Shown: positions 1 through 5,072, counted from the first letter of the stretch. The stretch is DNA of 6,289 nucleotides from Candidatus Liptonbacteria bacterium RIFCSPLOWO2_01_FULL_53_13 (GCA_001818895.1 MHLB01000033.1:1-6289), one strand, 5' to 3'. Made by a program: numbers and translations. Notes: generated by a model not told the origin, from the sequence alone.

Positions 1-46
1 AACTGTTTACATTATAATTGAATATTCAATTATAATGTAAACAGTT
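1..46. repeat. Perfect 46-bp AT-rich palindrome
   Basis: Bases 1-23 are the exact reverse complement of 24-46, with no spacer. Each arm contains a consensus -10 hexamer TATAAT (13-18 on plus, 29-34 on minus), so the two point toward each other. The palindrome lies about 55 nt beyond the ychF stop, so it could form the 3' hairpin of that mRNA, but it is AT-rich and no following T-tract is visible because the window starts here. Alternatives are a two-fold operator, a fold-back assembly artefact, or a hairpin end of a linear replicon. The palindrome is certain; its role is not. Confidence 0.9.
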
Positions 47-100
47 GGACGGCCGAGATGTATGAGCCGGTATGCCATTTGCACCATCTGGTACATCGTT

Positions 101-1123
101 CTATCCGTGGCGCACCTCTATCACGTCTCCGTCCTGCATCACGTATTCCTTTCCTTCAAGCCGCAATTGCCCTTTCTGCTTGGCCTTTGACCAACCGCCA
201 ACCTCCAATAACTTATCCGTGCCGATAACCTCCGCGCGGATGAATTTTTTTTCAAAGTCCGTGTGAATCACGCCTGATGCCTGCGGGGCTTTCATGCCGC
301 GCGCAATCGTCCACGCGCGCGTTTCGTCCTCTCCCGTCGTGAAAAAACTGATGAGGTCCAGAATTTCATATCCTTTGCGAATAAGCGGCGCGATATCGGT
401 CGCGCTTTTCAGGTCCATTACCAAATAATCTGCGCTGAGCGCTTTTATCTTTTCCGTCACGTCGCCTGCCGCATCCGACTCGTTGCCATTCAACAAATAT
501 AGCTGTTTTTTCGCCGTCAAAAGCTGCAATTCCCTTATTCCAATGTTCTCAAGAACATTGGAATAAGATTCCAATTTGCTTTTACTGAAAAGCATTTCCC
601 CCGCCTCAAGCCACCGTTTTACCGTAAGGAGCGCGTCGCGGATTTCAATAGCTTTTTTATCCCCCGTATGCGCTTCTCCTTCGGCTTTCTTGAGGCGTTT
701 TTCCACGGTTTCCAAATCCTTGAGCACGAGCTCGGTGTTGATGATGTCCATATCGCGCGGGGGGTCAACGGAATTTTCCACGTGCAGGATGTCCGGGTCA
801 GGAAACACGCGGAGGACCACCACGATTGCCTGGCACTCGCGGATGTGCGAAAGAAACTGGTTGCCGAGCCCCTCGCCCTGATTTGCGCCTTTCACGAGCC
901 CCGCGATGTCATAAAACTCCACGACCGCGGGAATCGTTTTCTTTGAATCGGAAAGGTGCGTGAGCTTCGTAAGCCGTTCGTCCGGCACCGCAACTACGCC
1001 CACATTCGGGTCAATCGTCGCGAAGGGATAATTCGCAATCGTAATATCCTGATTCGTGAGAATCTTGAAAAGCGTTGATTTGCCCACGTTCGGCATACCG
1101 ACGATGGCGAGAGAGAGTTTCAT
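101..1123 (-). CDS. ychF: Ribosome-associated YchF/OLA1-family ATPase
   Basis: TRAFAC-class P-loop NTPase of the Obg/YchF group. Family members prefer ATP, bind ribosomes in the cytoplasm and are linked to translation control and stress responses. Seen in order: G1 P-loop GMPNVGKS at residues 9-16; the YPFATIDPN switch-I segment at 32-40; G3 as DIAGLVKGA at 72-80; an HIRE motif at 93-96; a charged helical-hairpin region around 130-170; the YchF-type G4 as NGNE at 212-215 in place of NKxD; and a C-terminal TGS domain from about 255 with RAWTI, APQASGVIHTDFEK and DGDVIEV. At 340 aa it is shorter than the 363-aa E. coli protein. The missing residues lie mostly between G4 and the TGS domain (about 216-250). 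The ATG follows a weak TATAAA about 15-20 nt upstream and no SD is visible, so a very short leader is likely. A perfect inverted repeat lies inside the gene at 534-567. Confidence 0.96.
   Translation of the reverse strand: MKLSLAIVGMPNVGKSTLFKILTNQDITIANYPFATIDPNVGVVAVPDERLTKLTHLSDSKKTIPAVVEFYDIAGLVKGANQGEGLGNQFLSHIRECQAIVVVLRVFPDPDILHVENSVDPPRDMDIINTELVLKDLETVEKRLKKAEGEAHTGDKKAIEIRDALLTVKRWLEAGEMLFSKSKLESYSNVLENIGIRELQLLTAKKQLYLLNGNESDAAGDVTEKIKALSADYLVMDLKSATDIAPLIRKGYEILDLISFFTTGEDETRAWTIARGMKAPQASGVIHTDFEKKFIRAEVIGTDKLLEVGGWSKAKQKGQLRLEGKEYVMQDGDVIEVRHG
534..575. repeat. Perfect inverted repeat inside ychF, with a third overlapping arm
   Basis: Bases 534-549 and 552-567 are perfectly complementary (16-bp stem, 2-nt loop). 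The octamer ATTCCAAT occurs at 537-544, inverted as ATTGGAAT at 557-564, and again as ATTCCAAT at 568-575, so a second 8-bp stem with a 3-nt loop (557-564/568-575) competes with the large one. It encodes roughly ychF residues 183-197. The protein keeps the family's spacing to the conserved LQLLTAK segment that follows, so this is not an obvious insertion. Confidence 0.9.
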
Positions 1124-1207
1124 GGTGTCAAGAGGGTTTATAGAAGAAGAATTGGTAGGTTTTTCTTAGGTTTTTCGTCATATTTTTGCTCGTTATGCAC
1201 ACTTCCA

Positions 1208-1237
1208 TTGACACTTCACCGCATAAGGGTGTATACT
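1208..1237 (+). promoter_or_regulatory. Near-consensus sigma-70 promoter, rightward
   Basis: TTGACA at 1208-1213 and TATACT at 1232-1237, separated by 18 bp. Predicted start is near 1244. No plus-strand gene follows. The transcript would meet a terminator hairpin within about 55 nt and otherwise run antisense into the NYN gene. Confidence 0.6.
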
Positions 1238-1243
1238 GCATCC

Positions 1244-1302
1244 AATCACCACGAGAAGGACCCTTGTGCGGTTTCGTCCGCATCGGGGGCCTTTTCATTT
1301 TA
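1244..1302 (+). ncRNA. Candidate ~55-nt small RNA between a promoter and a terminator
   Basis: The interval from the predicted start of the 1208-1237 promoter to the end of the next terminator is too short for a gene and has no SD. It is almost entirely one hairpin: inner stem TGCGG/CCGCA (1267-1271/1278-1282) and outer stem AAGG-A-CCC paired with GGG-GG-CCTT (1256-1263/1285-1293). It could be a stable small RNA, a decoy unit, or insulation that stops rightward transcription entering the NYN gene. No known RNA family was recognised. Confidence 0.3.
1256..1302 (+). terminator. Intrinsic terminator (rightward; possibly also serves the NYN gene)
   Basis: A two-tier GC-rich hairpin (1256-1293) is followed on plus by a T-rich run TTTTCATTTTA. 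On minus the same hairpin lies directly after the NYN stop codon, but its trailing sequence is only CCTTCTCG, so it is a weaker terminator in that direction. Confidence 0.55.
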
Positions 1303-1839
1303 GGTACCTGTCTTATCTTCTTTATATTCCAGCATTGAACGCTGATCGCACAAATAAGCGATTGATGCGCCTGTTCTTTTTAAGAGAATTGAACACTTGG
1401 CTGGCATACTGGGAGAGAGTATCGCTTCAAGACGATTCCGATTTTGCAGAACCCTGATAAGAGGCGCGTAATCTCCGTCGCTTGCTACGATTATGGCTTT
1501 ATTAAGATCTCCTTCGTAAAAATCACTACTTGCCTGCATGAGCAAGTCCGAGTCGCAATTCCCCTTGGGTTTGCCATCTTGATAAATCACATCTTTGAAA
1601 GCAAGGATGAATCCGCAGTCCTGCAGATGAGTATAGAGGTTTTTGTACTTCGGAATGAGACCGATGAAGATATAGGCACGTTCAACCTTATATTTTTCGG
1701 TAAGCCATATGCGAAACCTCCTATAATCAAGTTTCCACTTTAAATCGCGACGAAGCGCTTTATCAAGATTCGTCGCATCAATATAAGCGAGATTAACTCG
1801 TTTTTTCTTGTCGGGTTCGTTGGTCGTCTCCTTGGTCAT
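1300..1839 (-). CDS. NYN-domain (PIN-like, LabA/DUF88 type) protein, putative RNase
   Basis: Predicted metal-dependent ribonuclease of the NYN branch of the PIN-like fold, 179 aa, cytoplasmic with no signal peptide. The acidic catalytic signature is visible: Asp21 in AYIDATNL near the start of strand 1 (the usual form is YIDGxN), Asp96 and Asp98 in KGNCDSDLL, and Asp121 and Asp123 in VASDGDYAPL, the family's SDGDF/Y-P motif. The N-terminal dozen residues are charged and probably disordered. Length fits single-domain NYN proteins. No antitoxin-like partner gene overlaps it, so it looks like a stand-alone RNA-processing or decay enzyme rather than a toxin; the RNA target cannot be read from sequence. 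The ATG has no SD, but TTGGAA-17-TAAGAT lies just upstream and would give an almost leaderless mRNA. Confidence 0.87.
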   Translation of the reverse strand: MTKETTNEPDKKKRVNLAYIDATNLDKALRRDLKWKLDYRRFRIWLTEKYKVERAYIFIGLIPKYKNLYTHLQDCGFILAFKDVIYQDGKPKGNCDSDLLMQASSDFYEGDLNKAIIVASDGDYAPLIRVLQNRNRLEAILSPSMPAKCSILLKRTGASIAYLCDQRSMLEYKEDKTGT

Positions 1840-1848
1840 TCGGAAGAA

Positions 1849-1877
1849 ATCTTACCGCCTTTTAGGAGTTTTTCCAA
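1849..1877 (-). promoter_or_regulatory. Candidate promoter of the NYN gene (near-leaderless)
   Basis: On minus, TTGGAA (1872-1877) and TAAGAT (1849-1854) are separated by 17 bp. The -10 ends only 9 nt before the ATG, so the mRNA would start within a few bases of the start codon. This agrees with the lack of an SD. The hexamers are imperfect. Confidence 0.35.
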
Positions 1878-1926
1878 GCCATTCCAAAAATCTCCATTTT
1901 GTGATAAATTGAATCTAACAACACCC

Positions 1927-3636
1927 ATGAAAATACAATCACTGTTGTCCATAATATTCATCGGAGCGGTAGCGTTCCTTTCCGCGCACGCACAACAAAC
2001 AACGGTCGCATCGCCTACGGGACAGCTTTTTGAATTCAGCAATTTCATCGTGGAACAGGTGTCGCCCGCGGAAATCAGCTTTTCTTTCAAGAATCCCCCG
2101 CCCGTAGACACTTCAAACCCCGCGCTGCGCATCTCGCCGAAGGTGCTTCCCTTGCTTTCGCAAATTCCCGCGTGCGCGAGCATCGCTTCGCAGGGCGCCA
2201 AGAAAACCTCCCCGGTCAATTGCCCTCCCGCGTCTCCCGCAACTCCGAATCTCTATCGCGTGAAAATCGTTCCCGAAACGAAACTCTCCTTGCGGGACAG
2301 CACGGCGGGAACCCTCGCGCAATTCTCCGCGGGCGACCACGTGACGGTGCGCGGAGTTTACGTGGACGACGGAGTGGTGCGCGGACTTAGCATAAAAAAT
2401 ATTTCAAAGCCGGTTGAGAAAAATTATGTGCAGATCAACAACGTGGAAGTGCTCGGCGCGAGCGCGGGAAACCCCAATGCGTTTATCGTGTTCCGGCGCA
2501 CAGGCGACGGCTGCCTTAGCTTCGCCGACGGCAAGAAAACGATATCGTGCCCCGTGGGCATCAAATCGCTTGCCGGCTACTCCGGCGCGAGTAAAATTGT
2601 CGTTACCGACCGCGTCAAGTCCTATCTTGATTTCGCCGAAAAATACGAGGTACGCCTTACCGGCACGACCTCCGTGCTTGACCGCAACAGAAAAACAGCT
2701 AATGCGAGCGATATCTCCGCGGGCGACAAGCTGAATGTGTACGGCGTGTTTCTCAACAACGAACAGACCCTCTTTGAGGCGGAGATCGTCCGCGACCTTT
2801 CGCTTCCTTATATGAAACCGGCCGCCGAGCGCTACACGGGCACCATCGTACAGCTTAATGCCGGAGACGGAAGCTTCGTGCTCCGCACGCGCGACGGGAG
2901 ATTGCTCACGGCGAAAAATCCGTTCCAGACAAATTCATTCGTAAGCATCAAGGGATTGCTTGACGAGAAAACCGACGTGGTGTCGGGGCTTTCGGAAATC
3001 ACTGTGCGCGACCTGACCGATGCGGACGCGGTGCCGGTCATTGCGGAGTTGCGCCCGGGGAGCGGCCCTATCGGCACGCGCGTGACCATCATGGGCTCCG
3101 GATTTACGCGCACCGGCAACAGCATCAATTTTGCCGGCGTGCGCAACGCGATTCCCAATCTTCCGTCACCCGACGGAAAATCCCTTTCGTTTGTGATGCC
3201 TGCGTATGCGTGCCCGGGCGGAGGGCGCGCTTGCAGTAACACTCCGTTTCCGAACGGTTCATATGAACTTTCCGTCACTAACGCAAACGGCACGAGCGAT
3301 GTGGTAAAAATCGCCATAGAACCGCTCCCGCCTCTCGGCATCACGACCGCCTCGCTTCCGCAAGTCGTTGAGCAAGACCGCTACAGCACCATGATCGAAG
3401 CGCGCGGAGGCATTGATTCCTACGCGTGGTCCATCTCAAGCGGAGCGCTCCCGCCGGGGCTCACGCTCAACCAGCCGGTCTGCGTCGCCGCGCCCTGCAG
3501 AATTCCCGTAACCATCACCGGCATCCCGTCGGTTGCCGGAACGTATACCTTCACCGTTACGCTCCAGTCCGCACAGGAAAAAGTATCAAAAGAATTTTCC
3601 ATCGTAGTAGTAATGGCGTTGAGCAGGGGGTATTAG
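1927..3636 (+). CDS. Secreted multidomain protein: DUF5666-like repeats, IPT/TIG and putative-Ig domains
   Basis: A 569-aa exported protein of unknown exact role, probably displayed at or released from the cell surface. Residues 1-22 form a Sec signal peptide (short K-containing start, hydrophobic SLLSIIFIGAVAFLS, likely cleavage after AHA). Next come three beta-rich, OB-like segments resembling DUF5666, at about 105-160, 238-290 and 302-365. The first two share the SAGDxxxVxGV pattern. Residues 372-466 resemble an IPT/TIG domain (PGSGPIGTRVTIMGSGF, then YELSVTNANGTSD), and 467-562 a putative-Ig (He_PIG) domain (SSGALPPGLTLN, then ITGIPSVAGTYTFTV). Eight cysteines lie in the mature part, including close pairs at 196/208, 429/436 and 519/524, suggesting disulfides. 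There is no C-terminal anchor or sorting signal. ATG 1927 is chosen over an in-frame TTG at 1909 because the signal peptide begins there. No SD is present; a weak extended -10 (TGTGATAAAT, about 1899-1908) lies close upstream. Confidence 0.85.
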   Translation: MKIQSLLSIIFIGAVAFLSAHAQQTTVASPTGQLFEFSNFIVEQVSPAEISFSFKNPPPVDTSNPALRISPKVLPLLSQIPACASIASQGAKKTSPVNCPPASPATPNLYRVKIVPETKLSLRDSTAGTLAQFSAGDHVTVRGVYVDDGVVRGLSIKNISKPVEKNYVQINNVEVLGASAGNPNAFIVFRRTGDGCLSFADGKKTISCPVGIKSLAGYSGASKIVVTDRVKSYLDFAEKYEVRLTGTTSVLDRNRKTANASDISAGDKLNVYGVFLNNEQTLFEAEIVRDLSLPYMKPAAERYTGTIVQLNAGDGSFVLRTRDGRLLTAKNPFQTNSFVSIKGLLDEKTDVVSGLSEITVRDLTDADAVPVIAELRPGSGPIGTRVTIMGSGFTRTGNSINFAGVRNAIPNLPSPDGKSLSFVMPAYACPGGGRACSNTPFPNGSYELSVTNANGTSDVVKIAIEPLPPLGITTASLPQVVEQDRYSTMIEARGGIDSYAWSISSGALPPGLTLNQPVCVAAPCRIPVTITGIPSVAGTYTFTVTLQSAQEKVSKEFSIVVVMALSRGY

Positions 3637-3643
3637 CGCTCGC

Positions 3644-3773
3644 GTTTTTATTCTGCGGCACCGGTGTCGCGTCCGCTCCTGCGGCGGCCGCGCACCTACG
3701 CTCTCGGCACGCGAACCCCGCCAAGGCGGGGACCAAGCTTCGCGCACCTCCGAGAGTTGCCGCAGAAAAAACA
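3644..3773. repeat. ~125-bp nested inverted-repeat element (MITE- or structured-RNA-like)
   Basis: Four nested stems are visible: TTCTGCGGCA (3651-3660) with 3758-3767; CTCTCGG (3701-3707) with 3750-3756; CGCGAA (3710-3715) with TTCGCG (3739-3744); and CCCCGCC (3716-3722) with GGCGGGG (3725-3731) closing on an AA loop. The outer arms extend through T-rich/A-rich flanks to about 15 of 17 matched positions. A direct repeat CGCGCACCTmCG (11/12) occurs at 3689-3700 and 3741-3752. Neither strand has a T-tract after the structure, so it is not a standard terminator. The flanks share CTCG, a possible but weak 4-bp target duplication. No transposase is nearby. Confidence 0.6.
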
Positions 3774-3811
3774 CTCGTTTATGTTATTGATGGAAATATT
3801 TAAATTGAAAA

Positions 3812-3856
3812 GGGAGGATCGGCTGATGTGCACGCGTCGCGCACTGCGATCCTCCC
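3812..3856 (-). terminator. Intrinsic terminator of the leftward small-gene operon
   Basis: A perfect 10-bp stem GGGAGGATCG/CGATCCTCCC (3812-3821/3847-3856) encloses a smaller GTGC/GCAC hairpin. On minus it is followed directly by TTTTCAATTTAAAT. It lies about 65 nt beyond the stop codon of the last small gene (3921). On plus the stem is followed by TCTCGG, so it does not work rightward. Confidence 0.75.
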
Positions 3857-3863
3857 TCTCGGC

Positions 3864-3917
3864 GCACCCGTCTCACGACGGTGCATGCGCTCTAACGGTT
3901 CTGTCTTCCGCTAGAGC
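3864..3917 (-). other. Two hairpins in the 3' UTR of the small-gene operon
   Basis: Hairpin one pairs 3889-3898 with 3908-3917 (10 bp, 9-nt loop). Its one irregular pair is G-U in the minus-strand RNA but A-C in a plus-strand RNA, so the fold favours leftward transcription. Hairpin two pairs 3864-3872 with 3877-3884 (8 bp, one bulge, 4-nt loop). With the terminator they make three stem-loops in a row after the last stop codon, which could stabilise the mRNA or be released as a small RNA. Confidence 0.5.
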
Positions 3918-3920
3918 ATC

Positions 3921-4028
3921 CTACTTGCGGCTTCCTTTCCGCGGCCGCCGGGGCCTCATCCTCGGCCCTCTCTTGAGCGCATTCTCCGCGCTCCCGCCTC
4001 CGTTCTGTCGTCCGCTCGGCTTCGCCAC
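3921..4028 (-). CDS. Very small, highly basic peptide (last gene of the small-gene operon)
   Basis: A 35-codon frame starts at GTG with a perfect SD AGGAGG (4034-4039) five bases upstream, 14 nt after the stop of the previous gene. The product begins MAKPSGRQNGGGSAENALK, and the second half is almost all Arg/Lys/Pro (MRPRRPRKGSRK). Such composition suggests nucleic-acid or ribosome contact, but no family is recognised. An alternative frame through the same bases (3892-4083) would need a TTG start without an SD and is less likely. The frame is short and GC-rich, so coding status rests on the SD and the operon position. Confidence 0.4.
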   Translation of the reverse strand: MAKPSGRQNGGGSAENALKRGPRMRPRRPRKGSRK

Positions 4029-4042
4029 GGTTTCCTCCTGTC

Positions 4043-4261
4043 TCATGCCAGTGTGCGCCTAGGTTGAGCGTCCACCAAGGCAATTCCGCCGTCTGTGCCG
4101 ACTGCGACTACCAGCTCGGTCACCCTGCCGAGGTGTTGGCGACCGTTCCACTCGCCACGCTCCTTGCGCCAGTCGTGATGTCCAGAAGGTCTCAACGCGA
4201 CCTCTTCTGGCGGCACCGTAGGCGCCGCCTCACGAATGGGGATTGCGGGGTCTCCTGTCAT
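4043..4261 (-). CDS. Small hypothetical protein, 72 aa
   Basis: ATG 4261 is chosen because AAGGAG (4267-4272) lies five bases upstream. An in-frame extension to 4369 would overlap the previous gene and has no SD. The product starts MTGDPAIPIREAAPTVPPEE (Pro/Glu-rich, probably flexible). It has a charged middle with a GHHDWRKERGEW segment and ends in a short beta-prone stretch VTELVVAVGTDGGIALVD. There is no signal peptide, membrane segment or cysteine. A hairpin GCGGGG/CCCCGC (4273-4278/4285-4290) sits directly against its SD and may modulate translation. No family is recognised; it is probably a cytoplasmic partner of its operon neighbours. Confidence 0.6.
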   Translation of the reverse strand: MTGDPAIPIREAAPTVPPEEVALRPSGHHDWRKERGEWNGRQHLGRVTELVVAVGTDGGIALVDAQPRRTLA

Positions 4262-4272
4262 CTTCACTCCTT

Positions 4273-4299
4273 GCGGGGTCGTTGCCCCGCGAACGAGGT
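4273..4299 (-). repeat. Copy 2 of a 16-bp intergenic repeat, within an SD-adjacent hairpin
   Basis: Bases 4284-4299 are identical to 4517-4532 (ACCTCGTTCGCGGGGC on minus). The repeat begins exactly 3 nt after the TGA of the zinc-ribbon gene. Here its GCGGGG pairs with CCCCGC immediately downstream, forming a 6-bp stem next to the SD of the following gene. Confidence 0.75.
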
Positions 4300-4302
4300 T
4301 CT

Positions 4303-4500
4303 TCACTCCATCCCGCGCGTCACTCCAGGTTCCAGCGGAGCGACTTCCTCGTACCCGCACGCGTCGCACACGACAGCGACGAATGCATCGTCCGCTTTGT
4401 TCCTGGTTTCAATCGATCCGCACGCCCCGCACAGGCGCACGGTGAGATTCGGCGCGTTCAGGGGTGAGTGCGCCGACCCGACGTCGGAATTAGACGGCAT
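4303..4500 (-). CDS. Small zinc-ribbon protein, 65 aa
   Basis: Two CxxC knuckles, LCGACG (Cys24, Cys27) and VCDACG (Cys45, Cys48), are separated by 17 residues with beta-strand sequence around them, the layout of a treble-clef or rubredoxin-like zinc ribbon. Such mini-proteins usually bind nucleic acid or act as adaptors; the target is not evident. The first 20 residues are Ser/Asn/Pro-rich and probably disordered. AAGGAGG (4507-4513) lies six bases before the ATG, the strongest SD in the window, and sits in the loop of a stem CTCGTT/AACGAG (4501-4506/4525-4530). The gene is flanked on both sides by copies of a 16-bp repeat, as if it were a cassette. Confidence 0.75.
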   Translation of the reverse strand: MPSNSDVGSAHSPLNAPNLTVRLCGACGSIETRNKADDAFVAVVCDACGYEEVAPLEPGVTRGME

Positions 4501-4530
4501 CTCGTTCCTCCTTCAGGCCCCGCGAACGAG
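4501..4530 (-). promoter_or_regulatory. Hairpin enclosing the SD of the zinc-ribbon gene
   Basis: On minus, CTCGTT (4525-4530) and AACGAG (4501-4506) form a 6-bp stem whose 18-nt loop contains the full SD AAGGAGG (4507-4513). The stem abuts the ATG. It could limit ribosome access or present the SD, a modest candidate for translational control. Confidence 0.4.
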
Positions 4531-4532
4531 GT
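4517..4532 (-). repeat. Copy 1 of the 16-bp intergenic repeat
   Basis: Identical to 4284-4299. It begins exactly 3 nt after the TAA of the upstream 57-aa gene, the same offset as the other copy. The two copies are 233 bp apart and bracket the zinc-ribbon gene. Confidence 0.75.
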
Positions 4533-4535
4533 GTC

Positions 4536-4709
4536 TTACGGCTTGGCAGGCCACGACATCTGGGAACCCATCGGATTGGGGAAGCACGCCCCCCAGTGCG
4601 GGTTCCCGTCATCGTAAGGACACCCATCCGCTTGATCCAGGGCTCCGCGCGTGGGCTCCGCCTCCTTCGCGTCCCCGCCCTTGCTCGCCCTGTTCTTATC
4701 GTCCGGCAT
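4536..4709 (-). CDS. Small hypothetical peptide, 57 aa, with Cys/Trp/Pro-rich C-terminal half
   Basis: ATG 4709 follows GAGGAG (4716-4721) by six bases and starts 12 nt after the stop of the 66-aa gene, so the two are probably translationally coupled. The N-terminal half is hydrophilic and charged (MPDDKNRASKGGDAKEAEP), like a leader or disordered arm. The C-terminal half is unlike it: two cysteines (30 and 42), two Trp and several Gly/Pro/Asn in GCPYDDGNPHWGACF and the end MSWPAKP. This split resembles a leader-plus-core precursor peptide, but a small disulfide or metal-binding fold fits as well. No family is recognised. Confidence 0.6.
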   Translation of the reverse strand: MPDDKNRASKGGDAKEAEPTRGALDQADGCPYDDGNPHWGACFPNPMGSQMSWPAKP

Positions 4710-4721
4710 CGTCTTCTCCTC

Positions 4722-4922
4722 TCATTCCGGGATCTGACAGCATCCCGAGCATCCGCCATTCCCTCCGCACTGGCACTCCCACTTGGAAGAAGGCGAGTGC
4801 CTCGACCATTGAAAGAATGCCCCTGTGTAAAACGGCTCTTGAGGTTCCGTGGACGGCGAACCCGGAAGGGCCGGGTTCCCGAATTCCCTCAGAGCTTGCG
4901 ATGCGACGGTTTCTTCCCTCAT
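4722..4922 (-). CDS. Small peptide, 66 aa, with Cys/Gly-rich tail (first gene of the operon)
   Basis: Starts MREETVASQALREFGNPALP and ends in a tail with five cysteines (50, 52, 58, 61, 62) packed among glycines: ECQCGGNGGCSGCCQIPE. The charged N-terminus and Pro-rich middle (residues 19-31) contrast with the tail. The tail could bind metal, form disulfides, or be the core of a modified (RiPP-like) peptide; no maturation enzyme of a known RiPP class is adjacent, only a ligase-like gene upstream. The ATG has a purine-rich SD (GGAGAAGGGGGC, 4925-4934). A TTGACA lies about 38 nt before it, making this the first gene of the leftward operon. The overlapping plus-strand reading frames have no SD. 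Confidence 0.55.
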   Translation of the reverse strand: MREETVASQALREFGNPALPGSPSTEPQEPFYTGAFFQWSRHSPSSKWECQCGGNGGCSGCCQIPE

Positions 4923-4935
4923 GCCCCCTTCTCCG

Positions 4936-4965
4936 ATAAGCTCTCTCGCAATATCAAGTTGTCAA
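4936..4965 (-). promoter_or_regulatory. Candidate promoter of the small-gene operon
   Basis: On minus, a perfect TTGACA (4960-4965) lies 18 bp from GCTTAT (4936-4941), which matches TATAAT at only three positions. Correct placement just before the SD and ATG of the first small gene supports it; the poor -10 weakens it. Confidence 0.4.
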
Positions 4966-5003
4966 TGAGCCATCGGCACCGTAAACCCCTCTGGTTTCCG
5001 GTC

Positions 5004-5036
5004 CGAAGATTGAATCAACAAGTGGTGCAATCTTCG
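5004..5036. repeat. 9-bp inverted repeat with 15-nt loop
   Basis: CGAAGATTG (5004-5012) is the perfect reverse complement of CAATCTTCG (5028-5036). There is no T-tract on either side, so it is not a terminator. It lies between the upstream terminator and the operon promoter and could be an operator or a leader stem if transcription reads through. The rest of 4966-5079 shows no gene. Confidence 0.6.
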
Positions 5037-5045
5037 TTCCGCAAG

Positions 5046-5072
5046 CCCTCAATGGTTCGGCAAGCTCACCAT
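5046..5072. repeat. REP-like short palindromic sequence
   Basis: The sequence reads CCCTCAATGGTTCGGCAAGC then TCACCAT, with stem ATGGT/ACCAT (5052-5056/5068-5072). It closely resembles the TTCGACAAGCTCA-type extragenic repeats seen in many bacterial genomes, including CPR, with one base changed (GGCAAG for GACAAG). The assignment comes from memory of that motif; copy number in this genome is unknown. Confidence 0.45.

Noticed and set aside
1909..1926. TTG start six codons upstream of the exported protein
   Set aside because: The signal peptide begins properly at ATG 1927; the extra residues NLTTP would precede the positively charged start and no SD supports TTG.
1836..2219. 127-aa minus-strand frame opposite the exported protein
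   Set aside because: The plus-strand gene there has a signal peptide and recognisable domains; the minus frame has no SD and no family features.
3664..4062. 132-aa plus-strand frame after the exported protein
   Set aside because: It reads through the nested inverted-repeat element and the leftward terminator; no SD, biased Arg/Pro/Leu/Ser composition.
3892..4083. 63-aa minus frame rich in Glu/Arg, alternative to the 35-aa basic peptide
   Set aside because: It would need a TTG start inside the upstream gene with no SD; the GTG start with AGGAGG five bases away is better supported, though the choice is not certain.
4490..4759. 89-aa Arg-rich minus frame
   Set aside because: It lies in another frame across the 57-aa gene, lacks an SD at its start, and has shadow-like Arg/Ser composition.
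4064..4939. 291-aa plus-strand open frame
   Set aside because: No SD or promoter, Arg/Pro/Ser-rich shadow composition, no recognisable motif; five SD-preceded small frames with zinc-ribbon and operon signals occupy the opposite strand.
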